A stretch of DNA of 60,804 nt from a virus: the IMG/VR virus record IMGVR_UViG_3300048592_000232, positions 1 to 60,804 of that record, one strand, 5' to 3'. The translations under genes were made by a program, and so were the position numbers. This document shows, in pieces, positions 21,389-27,928 of this stretch (positions within the stretch are counted from its first letter, which is position 1; every line of letters begins with the position of its first letter). Under the pieces are notes generated by a model. The model saw only the letters and a program-made list of their open reading frames with translations. It was not told the DNA's origin and did no database searches.

Positions 21389-22539
21389 GAAACCAAACGT
21401 CATTCTTTGAGGACATGCGCCTGACACTCGAAGACGCCATCGGCCTAAGCGTCGCCAGCCTGAACGAATACGGGCAACGGTATCGACACTGGGCGATTGC
21501 CTACAGCGGCGGCAAGGACAGCACGGCAACAGTTGCGTTTGTGGCGTGGGCGATTCGCACCGGGCTGGTGCCTGCTCCGGCGTCGCTGACCGTGCTCTAT
21601 GCAGACACGCGCATGGAGCTACCGCCGTTGCAGCAAAGCGCCATGCAGTTGCTGTCAGCATTGTCGGCGCAAGGAATCAGCACGCAGGTCGTGTTGCCGA
21701 AGATGGCGGACAGATTTTTCGTTTACATGCTTGGTCGTGGCGTTCCACCACCAAGCAACACGTTCAGATGGTGCACACCGCAACTCAAGATCGAGCCGAT
21801 GCACGCAGCATTAGCCGACTTACGCCAGCGGCACGGCGAAAAGCTGTTGATGTTGACTGGCGTCAGAATGGGTGAATCGGCGGCGCGTGACCAGCGAATT
21901 GCATTGTCATGCTCAAAAGATTCCGGAGAATGCGGGCAAGGATGGTTTCAGGTCGCCACGCCTGACAGCATGGCAGACACGCTTGCACCGCTTCTGCACT
22001 GGCGATTGTGTCACGTGTACGACTGGCTCTATTTCGATGATCGGCACGGCTATGACGCTTCTGGAATCGCAGCAATCTATGGCGAGGATGATGTGCGAAC
22101 TGGGTGCGTTGGATGCAATCTTGCCAGCCGTGACAACGCGCTAGAACGCCTGCTGCGCCGGCCTGAGTGGTCGCACCTGGCGCCGCTGTTGGAATTGCGC
22201 CCGCTTTACGCTGAACTGAAGCTCGCAAAAAACCGCAAACGCAAAGCCGAACCGGAACTGCGCAAGGACGGCACATTTGCAACGAACGTACAGCGTCTCG
22301 GCCCGCTGACAATGGATGCGCGTCGCTATGGACTTGACCGAGTGTTGGACATTCAGCGGCGCGCCGGCGTTGACCTGATCAATGATGAAGAGATCGCTCG
22401 CATCTTGGAATTGATCGCCGCCGACACCTGGCCGAACAAATGGAGTGGTGACGACATCGCTGGCGACAAGATGCTTGACGCAGTGAGCGTCACAACATTG
22501 GGCGATCTTGTGACGCAACCAATCCTGGTGCACCTATGA
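21385..22539 (+). CDS. DndC/PAPS-reductase-like ATP pyrophosphatase
   Basis: 384 residues of the adenine nucleotide alpha-hydrolase fold. The PP-loop is YSGGKDSTATV (S41-T47). Other landmarks are TRMELPP, FRWCTPQLKIEPM (Cys130), LTGVRMGESAARDQR and GCVGCN (Cys241/244). The combination fits DndC-like proteins, which activate sulfur for DNA phosphorothioation, better than classical PAPS reductase. No DndA, B, D or E is present, so it would have to act with host proteins or perform another nucleobase or backbone modification. Overlaps the C5 methyltransferase and the next gene by 4 nt each, implying coupled expression. Confidence 0.78.
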   Translation: MRNQTSFFEDMRLTLEDAIGLSVASLNEYGQRYRHWAIAYSGGKDSTATVAFVAWAIRTGLVPAPASLTVLYADTRMELPPLQQSAMQLLSALSAQGISTQVVLPKMADRFFVYMLGRGVPPPSNTFRWCTPQLKIEPMHAALADLRQRHGEKLLMLTGVRMGESAARDQRIALSCSKDSGECGQGWFQVATPDSMADTLAPLLHWRLCHVYDWLYFDDRHGYDASGIAAIYGEDDVRTGCVGCNLASRDNALERLLRRPEWSHLAPLLELRPLYAELKLAKNRKRKAEPELRKDGTFATNVQRLGPLTMDARRYGLDRVLDIQRRAGVDLINDEEIARILELIAADTWPNKWSGDDIAGDKMLDAVSVTTLGDLVTQPILVHL

Positions 22540-22766
22540 ACTACTACATCTTCGACCGTGTACCGGGCTACCATCCAAAATACACGTTTGCGGTGTTGGC
22601 CGTCAACGCCAACGATGCACGGCAGTGGATGCGCAACGTCAACAAAGGCGGTGTGCTGATTCGCACGATCACAAGCGGCGAGGTAAAGGCCGACATGGGC
22701 GCATTGACCACAGCAGCAGAACACGTCATCAGGGAGAAGCGAGAACTTGAGGAAGGGGAGCTATGA
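22536..22766 (+). CDS. Hypothetical protein, 76 residues
   Basis: Lies between the DndC-like and Mom-like genes with 4-nt overlaps on both sides. Contains YIFDRVPGYHPKYTFAVLAV and a C-terminal charged helix. Not recognised; may be a small partner of the modification cassette. Confidence 0.55.
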   Translation: MNYYIFDRVPGYHPKYTFAVLAVNANDARQWMRNVNKGGVLIRTITSGEVKADMGALTTAAEHVIREKRELEEGEL

Positions 22767-23422
22767 CACACGAACTCCGTCTCGACCTGGGCGACCGCAA
22801 CGATCTCACCTGGGCGCAGCGCATCGTCACCAGCTACCACTACCTGCGCCGCCCCGTTGACCCGCGCGCACGCCCGATGGTCTACATCGTGCGTCACGAT
22901 GCTGACACGTACCAGCGTCCCCTCGGTCTGATCATGCTCGGCATTCCGCACGCCACACGCTGCACGGGCTGGTGGGGCTATCCCGGCCTGCCGACACAGT
23001 GGCAGGTCGTGGACTTGTGCCGCATTTGGATTGACCCGGATTTGCAACCTGGTGGACGATGGTGCGACCCGTACACCGTCCCCGGCTTCTACGACCGCTG
23101 CGGCAAGTTTCGCCCGACTACACCAACATGGGCGATCAACGAGGTGCTACAGCGCGTGCAGGCTGACCGGGTGCGCCTGTGGCCTCCGGTCTATTTGGAC
23201 CAGCCCTATCACATCCGGCTCGCCATCTCGTATCATGACCCGCACTACCACCGCGGCACCATCTACCGGCACAGCCACGCCACGCCGATGTACACCGACG
23301 CAACCGGCAACCCGATCCCCGGCTCGTCTGGTAAGTTCGGCTGGTGCTGGCCTCTGCCCGCGCCGGCCTGGGAATGGTGCAACCTGGCGGATTTGCGGGC
23401 AAGACAGATCAGGATGATATGA
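22763..23422 (+). CDS. Mom-like (GNAT-fold) DNA modification protein
   Basis: 219 residues. The order of landmarks matches Mom-like phage proteins: an N-terminal IVTSYHYLRRPVDP, a strand LGLIMLGIP, VVDLCRIWIDP, then LAISYHDPHYHRGTIYRHS near the C-terminus, equivalent to the family pattern ISYxDp-x-G-x-IYr. Mu Mom adds a methylcarbamoyl group to adenine N6 to block restriction. The chemistry here is unknown. It is the last gene of a tightly overlapped cassette with a C5 methyltransferase and a DndC-like protein and is followed by a hairpin. Confidence 0.6.
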   Translation: MTHELRLDLGDRNDLTWAQRIVTSYHYLRRPVDPRARPMVYIVRHDADTYQRPLGLIMLGIPHATRCTGWWGYPGLPTQWQVVDLCRIWIDPDLQPGGRWCDPYTVPGFYDRCGKFRPTTPTWAINEVLQRVQADRVRLWPPVYLDQPYHIRLAISYHDPHYHRGTIYRHSHATPMYTDATGNPIPGSSGKFGWCWPLPAPAWEWCNLADLRARQIRMI

Positions 23423-23443
23423 TCTCTTGCAGCCAGTCGCTCC

Positions 23444-23464
23444 GACTGCGGAATTTCCGCAGTC
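23444..23464 (+). terminator. Hairpin after the Mom-like gene
   Basis: GACTGCGG and CCGCAGTC pair around AATTT, extending through the AA/TT edges, 22 nt after the stop. Followed by ACTTTC, a weak U-tract. Confidence 0.55.
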
Positions 23465-23514
23465 ACTTTCACACAAATGCATCTCACCAAACCGCAACAC
23501 ACAAGGAGCACGCC

Positions 23515-23976
23515 ATGAAACTCTACGCACTTCTGATCGCCGTCGCCGCTGCCATCCTCGCCACCACTGCCGCCGCGCCAGCAGCACCCCGCTGGCCGTC
23601 CGCATCGCTCACCTACTGGCAGGAGGCCGAGCCGCTGCTCGACACCCTCGACATGGAATGCCGCGCCGGGCTGAAAGCCATAGGCGACCCGGACGCCATC
23701 GAGACCCCCCTCGACGCCGTGACAGCCGTCCAGGAAAGCGCCGCCGAGCTTGACCCGCCGCCCGCCTTGCTGCCGCTGCATACCCGCTTGGCCTACGCCG
23801 CCGAAACGTGCCGGAACACCCTCCAGTATGCCAGCGGTGCAACAAACAACGACGACATGCGCATCGTAATTCCCATGATTACCCAGTTCGGCATTGAGAC
23901 GCTGCGCAGCCTCAATGAGGCACGCGTCGAAGCTGCCCGCTACGCTGCCACGGTCGGCGGATTCCCAGGACGCTAA
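23515..23976 (+). CDS. Secreted protein with signal peptide
   Basis: 153 residues. The start MKLYALLIAVAAAILATTAA followed by APAAP is a classic Sec signal peptide with an Ala-rich cleavage site near residue 22-25. The mature part is helical with two Cys (MECRAGLKAIGD, AAETCRNTLQY) that could form a disulfide. ATG 23515 has CAAGGAGCACGCC upstream. It is flanked by hairpins on both sides and so looks like an independently regulated moron-type gene. Function unknown. Confidence 0.65.
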   Translation: MKLYALLIAVAAAILATTAAAPAAPRWPSASLTYWQEAEPLLDTLDMECRAGLKAIGDPDAIETPLDAVTAVQESAAELDPPPALLPLHTRLAYAAETCRNTLQYASGATNNDDMRIVIPMITQFGIETLRSLNEARVEAARYAATVGGFPGR

Positions 23977-23999
23977 TGAGTTTGCCTGACAGGAGATAG

Positions 24000-24128
24000 A
24001 AAGGGGAAGCGCCCGGCCAATGGAGACCGGGCGCCTTGTCTTGCGGGCAGTGGGCGCTGAAAGGAAGGGCGTAAGAGCGAATTACAACCCATGCAAAGGA
24101 GAGTGCGCCGCGAGCCTGCCCCTCGTTG
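24000..24128 (-). ncRNA. Candidate antisense small RNA
   Basis: A leftward promoter with TTGACA (24159-24164), 17 nt and TATGCT (24136-24141) predicts a start near 24128. A stem-loop at 24009-24034 followed by TTCCCCTTTCT would end the RNA at about 24000. The roughly 125-nt transcript contains TTCGCTCTTAC, the exact complement of the GTAAGAGCGAA leader shared by other phage promoters, and 13 nt upstream of it CTCTCCTTT, complementary to the AAAGGAGAG ribosome site. No ORF with a ribosome site lies in it. Alternatively the plus strand is a decayed copy of a leader-class promoter. Confidence 0.5.
24009..24034. terminator. Bidirectional GC hairpin
   Basis: GCGCCCGG (24009-24016) and CCGGGCGC (24027-24034) with a 10-nt loop. 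On the plus strand it follows the secreted-protein gene and is followed by CTTGTCTT. On the minus strand it is followed by TTCCCCTTTCT and would end the candidate small RNA. Confidence 0.65.
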
Positions 24129-24135
24129 CATTGAC

Positions 24136-24164
24136 AGCATAGCACGTCGCCCGCCCACTGTCAA
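24136..24164 (-). promoter_or_regulatory. Leftward promoter inside an inverted repeat
   Basis: TTGACA and TATGCT with 17-nt spacing on the minus strand. TGCATTGACAG (24128-24138) and CTGTCAATGCA (24158-24168) form an inverted repeat whose arms contain the -35 box and a mirror copy of it. No 17-bp operator overlaps it. Confidence 0.65.
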
Positions 24165-24251
24165 TGCACGGCGGATAAGTACCCTGGCGCACCCCTCCGC
24201 AAACTTCACATAAAACCGACTTTTTGCGCAGAGCTTACCAAGAGTTCACGG

Positions 24252-24400
24252 CTATTTTTAGCACAGTTTGTGCACAATTGGTCTACAATTGGTCGTAGTA
24301 TTAAGAGCTTTACGAAAATCGCCTTTTTACTCTGGGCGGATTGTCATAAAATTGAGTTAGCGAGCAATTAGTGGACAATTAGTCGTAGTCTAGAGCATAG
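24252..24400. repeat. AATTAGT iteron-like module, copy 2
   Basis: Contains CACAATTGGTCTACAATTGG (24273-24292) and GCAATTAGTGGACAATTAGT (24364-24383), with an intervening block (TTTTTACTCTGG, then CATAAAATTGAGTTAGCG) that is about 80% identical to 2511-2590 and in the same orientation. Short AT-rich repeats continue to about 24500. The whole 24214-24882 interval has no credible gene. Confidence 0.65.
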
Positions 24401-24564
24401 TTTTAGCACAGTTTGTGAAAAGTATACCGACTTTTTCGTAGACATAACGCAAAAATCTTCACGCAAACCATACGCAAACCTTGCAGGATGTATGTGCTAA
24501 TCGGCGCAACTTGATAGTTACGTCAATTTCTGTAAGTGCCTCCCAGGAAATTTGTAGGTTTCAT

Positions 24565-24686
24565 GGCGACAGTCCGCCAGGGGTCACTTGTCCCAGGATA
24601 TATCCCCCTACGTGTATATATATCTAAAAGATATATACACTAGGGGGGATATCCTTTGGGACGGTGACACCCTGAGCGCTGTCGCC
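24565..24686. repeat. Giant imperfect palindrome 2 with AT-rich core
   Basis: GGCGACAG and CGCTGTCGCC close the outer arms. Inside, CAGGGGTCACTTGTCCCAGG faces CCTTTGGGACGGTGACACCCTG. The core CCCCCTACGTGTATATATAT is matched by ATATATACACTAGGGGG. The core is shared with palindrome 1 (2269-2396) but the outer arms are unrelated in sequence while still self-complementary. Confidence 0.75.
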
Positions 24687-24882
24687 CGGCCTACCAGAAA
24701 ACAAAATCGGCCGCCGACACGCAAAACGCCTTAGACGGGCTGCAAGGCGTCGGAAGTTGCGCTCATGGTAGATTGTACCTTTTTCGTATTTCCGTTGAAC
24801 ATGACCCCCGCCACGACCGAAAACGGCCTATCCGCTGCATATTCGCTGGAAGGATATTTTTATATCAGCCGAAACCGCTAAA

Positions 24883-24961
24883 AATCATGCAGGCTGATAT
24901 GGTTGCCTGACAGGTATTGACAATTGCTTTGTTTGTGCTACAATCGGGGCTGTAGGAGCGA
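24883..24961 (+). promoter_or_regulatory. Leader-class promoter with upstream operator
   Basis: TTGACA 24917-24922, 16 nt, TACAAT 24939-24944, then 7 nt to GTAGGAGCGA (24952-24961). The operator AATCATGCAGGCTGATA (24883-24899) ends 17 bp upstream of the -35 and so would not block polymerase directly. Drives the 25.0-26.3 kb genes. Confidence 0.75.
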
Positions 24962-25070
24962 ACAGTCAGGAACGTGCATGAAAGGAGCAAGCCAGTGATT
25001 CACCTATCAGATGCAGCCGCCGCACTGCTTGCGGATTGCGAAACCGCCGCGTGGCTGCAAGGAGCAGGCA

Positions 25071-25238
25071 ATGACGTACCCGGAGAAATTTCAAGTCGTC
25101 GAAGCGTGGGTCAACACCGCGTGGGTGTCCGTCTTCTGGGATGGCCAGGGGTGGCGATTCTTCCACACTCGGCAGACTATCGAAACGGCCATCACGCACT
25201 GGCGACCGCTGATCGGATTGAAGGTGACGCATGACTAG
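25071..25238 (+). CDS. Hypothetical protein, 55 residues
   Basis: ATG 25071 has AAGGAG 7 nt upstream and encodes a compact Trp/aromatic-rich product (VVEAWVNTAWVSVFWDGQGW). A GTG-initiated frame from 24994 (VIHLSDAAAALLADCETAAW), with its own AAAGGAG, overlaps it in another frame to 25234. Only the first 26 codons of that frame look protein-like, so it may be a short leader ORF. Overlaps the next gene by 8 nt. Confidence 0.5.
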   Translation: MTYPEKFQVVEAWVNTAWVSVFWDGQGWRFFHTRQTIETAITHWRPLIGLKVTHD

Positions 25239-25827
25239 CAATAAGCGGGAAGATCGCTTCTTTCACGTGGCCTTGACGGTCGCCAATGCGCTGGTGGTCA
25301 ATGCCGTCGCGCAGCATGGCGAGTCGCAGGGCGTAGAGTTCGAGCCGCCATTGGCAACCATCGCTTGGCACGAAGGAAATTTCTACATTGTCAACGACGA
25401 AACGATGATTGCTGAAACTGTACCGCCGAACGATGCCGCTGAATACCTTGCTGCCGTATGGCTAGGAAGCTGGCTGGCACGCCGGGACAGCCGCTCCGCA
25501 ATGGAACGTGCGATGCGCGAGAAGGGGCGACAGCTTGGCGTCTTGCAGCGTGGCGGCAGCCGACCCGCCGAACGCCCGGACGATGGACGCAAGTCCAACC
25601 GGGTGGGCACGCCTATCCCTGGCAGGCTCGCCAACCGTTTTGTACTGTCGCCTTTCTCCGCGGGCAAGGGAGAGGGATACTCGACAGCCACGCTGACGCT
25701 GACGCGCTGCAACACCTGCGGCGCGCTGTTCATCAACCCCTACACGGAGTGGGCGAACGGAACATCCTACCCGCACCCAGGCCAACCGATGCAGCACAAA
25801 GACGACTGTCCGATGAAGGGTGCGTAA
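25231..25827 (+). CDS. Hypothetical protein with C-terminal zinc site
   Basis: 198 residues. The N-terminal half has FEPPLATIAWHEGNFYIVND and a helix (AAEYLAAVWLGSWLARRDSR). The C-terminus carries CNTCGALF and, after a gap, CPMKGA with a preceding His (MQHKDDC), a likely zinc-binding set. Function unknown. Confidence 0.6.
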   Translation: MTSNKREDRFFHVALTVANALVVNAVAQHGESQGVEFEPPLATIAWHEGNFYIVNDETMIAETVPPNDAAEYLAAVWLGSWLARRDSRSAMERAMREKGRQLGVLQRGGSRPAERPDDGRKSNRVGTPIPGRLANRFVLSPFSAGKGEGYSTATLTLTRCNTCGALFINPYTEWANGTSYPHPGQPMQHKDDCPMKGA

Positions 25828-25829
25828 GC

Positions 25830-26336
25830 GTGGCGTCCGGTCGCACGCACGCGCGTGTTGCTGCTGTCTTGCAGGTTCCGCTGACGATAGCGGGCGCCGT
25901 TCTGTTCCTGTCAGGCGACAGTGACTTGGGCGTCGGCTTGGTGATCGGTGGCTTCTTGGGGCTGCTGATTACACCGGACATCGACCACCACGCGCGCACG
26001 GTCGAGGAGGTGCGCTTCTACCAACTCGGCAAAGTGCCGGGTGTGGTGTGGGAGTGGCTTTGGTACGGCTACGCTTTGTTCGTGCCGCACCGAGGCTTGT
26101 CACATTGGCCGGTCATCGGTACGCTGTCGAGGATGCTTTACCTTGCCGTTCTGCTGCGCGTAGCGTCGTGGCTGCTGGCAGGCTTTACCGGCGACGTATG
26201 CCACTTCGCTGACTGCGAAGGCGTAACCGTTCCGCTTGGCGCAATGGCGCTCTTGTTGAGCTACCAGTCACTTTGGGCGGGCGTCCTGCTTGGCTGGATC
26301 ATGCAGGACTTGGGACATCTGTTACTCGACAGGTGA
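25830..26336 (+). CDS. DUF2227 family membrane protein
   Basis: 168 residues from GTG 25830. The start VASGRTHARVA, then LITPDIDHHART, and FVPHRGLSHWPVIG match DUF2227, a family of membrane proteins with conserved His/Asp motifs that probably bind metal. Four to five hydrophobic helices are visible. The upstream in-frame extension is a shadow of the previous gene. Its stop is 5 nt from the convergent phosphoesterase stop. The biochemical role is unknown. Confidence 0.72.
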   Translation: MASGRTHARVAAVLQVPLTIAGAVLFLSGDSDLGVGLVIGGFLGLLITPDIDHHARTVEEVRFYQLGKVPGVVWEWLWYGYALFVPHRGLSHWPVIGTLSRMLYLAVLLRVASWLLAGFTGDVCHFADCEGVTVPLGAMALLLSYQSLWAGVLLGWIMQDLGHLLLDR

Positions 26337-26341
26337 GAAGG

Positions 26342-27208
26342 TTACGCCCGGCTTGCATCGTAGCGAATCCGGTTGCGCGCCAGCGTGTCGTACCAGAAGC
26401 GCAGCCACGTGCCGCCCAGCGGCTTTGGCGGCCTTCCCTTCTCGATGTGGTAGCCCTCCCCGGCTGCCCATTCGTCTTTGTACGTTGCAGAGGACACATG
26501 AAGCTGATCGTAGGTGTACGTGTGTCCTTGCGATGTGACGCCCGCCTTCGGTATCCACATCTGCCACGCTTCGTGGATATGGCCTGACAGGAAAATGTGA
26601 GCGCCGTCAATCATGGCCGAACGTCGATTCGTGTCGATAACGCCGCGCGTCACCGCGCCGCCGCCGCCTGATCCATGGTGGTAGTAGCAGCGAAACGCCG
26701 AACGCGTGCGCTTCTCCGCCTCGCCTGACAGGAATCGAAAGAGCATCCAGCCGCTGTAGGGCATAGCCTCCACGCCAAGCGCAGCCGCAAGCCGTTTGGT
26801 CGGATTCGTGCCAAGCCGTTTGCGCACCGCTGACTCGTGGTTGCCTTCGCTGACCATGAGGATGTTGGAAGCGTAGGGAGAGAGGAACGCTTGTGCATCG
26901 ATGAGTACCTGATCCAGGTAGTCAATCAGGTACTCGGCCTTCATCGATGCGCCGTCTCGCCGTGGGTCGTCACGACCTTGCATCAAGTCGAGCGTGTCGC
27001 CAAGCAGGATGATTCCTGCTTGGCGCTCCATTGCCTGATCAAGATGCGCCCGCAACAGCGTTCGGTCGCAGTGCGGATTGTCGAAGTGAATGTCGCTGGC
27101 GATCAGGAAGTGCCGCTCCCATCCTGCCGCAGCGTCATCGCTTTCAATCAGCAGGACATTGCTTGCCTTTCGTCGCACCGCCAGCCCCGCCGATTGTGTT
27201 TCGCTCAC
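26342..27208 (-). CDS. Calcineurin-like metallophosphoesterase
   Basis: 288 residues from GTG 27208 (GGAGG 10 nt upstream). All family motifs are visible: ASDIHFD, LLGDTLDL, SEGNHESA, YYHHGSGG and LSGHIHEAW. These coordinate two metals for phosphomonoester, diester or nucleotide hydrolysis; substrate unknown. Overlaps the upstream gene by 4 nt and is the last gene of the leftward tail operon, convergent with the DUF2227 gene. Confidence 0.88.
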   Translation of the reverse strand: MSETQSAGLAVRRKASNVLLIESDDAAAGWERHFLIASDIHFDNPHCDRTLLRAHLDQAMERQAGIILLGDTLDLMQGRDDPRRDGASMKAEYLIDYLDQVLIDAQAFLSPYASNILMVSEGNHESAVRKRLGTNPTKRLAAALGVEAMPYSGWMLFRFLSGEAEKRTRSAFRCYYHHGSGGGGAVTRGVIDTNRRSAMIDGAHIFLSGHIHEAWQMWIPKAGVTSQGHTYTYDQLHVSSATYKDEWAAGEGYHIEKGRPPKPLGGTWLRFWYDTLARNRIRYDASRA

Positions 27209-27453
27209 TGTGTTGGTTCCTCCGCTAATCCTTCCGGCTGACCCGCACTCGGCGCCACAAACCCCACGTCCGTACTGACAATCTGCCAATCATCTGGCAC
27301 GTCTAGCAACTCTCTCGCCGTCGCAATCACATCATTGATACGCTGCTGCTGCTGCTGCAACAGCGCCTGCATCGTCTGTTGCTCTTGCAGTGCCCGCTCC
27401 AGGATGGCCCGTGTCTTGGCCGGTAACGCAATCGGTGTCACTTTCTTACTCAT
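27205..27453 (-). CDS. Hypothetical Gln-rich coiled-coil protein, 82 residues
   Basis: RAILERALQEQQTMQALLQQ begins a Gln-rich coiled coil; the tail ends GQPEGLAEEPTQ. Short coiled-coil proteins downstream of fibre genes may be fibre assembly factors; here that is only positional. ATG 27453. Confidence 0.6.
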   Translation of the reverse strand: MSKKVTPIALPAKTRAILERALQEQQTMQALLQQQQQRINDVIATARELLDVPDDWQIVSTDVGFVAPSAGQPEGLAEEPTQ

Positions 27454-27454
27454 C

Positions 27455-27916
27455 TTATTCTTCTTCCTGTTGGGTTGGCATTGCTGTCAGCGCCGCCAAC
27501 ATCTCATTCATACGCGTTGCAATTTCCGCCGCTGCCCCGGCCTGATCATCTAGCCAGTCAGCCACCGTCCATGTCCAGGCTGGCAGCGCCAGCAGCATAT
27601 TGATCAGCCGCGTGATCCCCTCCTTCGCCGGGTCGGGCATTCCCGGCATTGCCTGCGGCGCGGTGAATCCGCCCAGATTGACGCCCTGCACGGCGAGAGC
27701 ATTCTCCAGAAAGGTGCGCTCCGTCCGTGCGATCTGCCGTGCAATCAGATGCTCTGCTGTCGCCTGTCCTGCCATTTCAAGCACATCGATCTGCATGAGA
27801 ATCGCTGTCGCCGCCTTCCAACGTTCGACGCCAACGACCGTCAGCGCGCCAGCCACCTGCCGCCGAAAGGTCGGCGAGGCGACGAACGTTTCGATCTGTA
27901 GTGAATCCGATAGCAT
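27455..27916 (-). CDS. Hypothetical protein downstream of tail fibre
   Basis: 153 residues, largely helical (FRRQVAGALTVVGVERWKAA, then EHLIARQIARTERTFLENAL) with a C-terminal WTWTVADWLDDQAGAAAEI. Follows the fibre gene by 12 nt in the same operon. May be tail-associated. Not recognised. Confidence 0.6.
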   Translation of the reverse strand: MLSDSLQIETFVASPTFRRQVAGALTVVGVERWKAATAILMQIDVLEMAGQATAEHLIARQIARTERTFLENALAVQGVNLGGFTAPQAMPGMPDPAKEGITRLINMLLALPAWTWTVADWLDDQAGAAAEIATRMNEMLAALTAMPTQQEEE

Positions 27917-27928
27917 AAGACCCCTCCT

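Noticed and set aside
24091-24213. Small plus-strand ORF following the leader-like sequence
   Set aside because: Its ATG precedes rather than follows the AAAGGAGAG ribosome site, and the product (MQRRVRREPAPRCIDS...) is Arg-rich and shadow-like.
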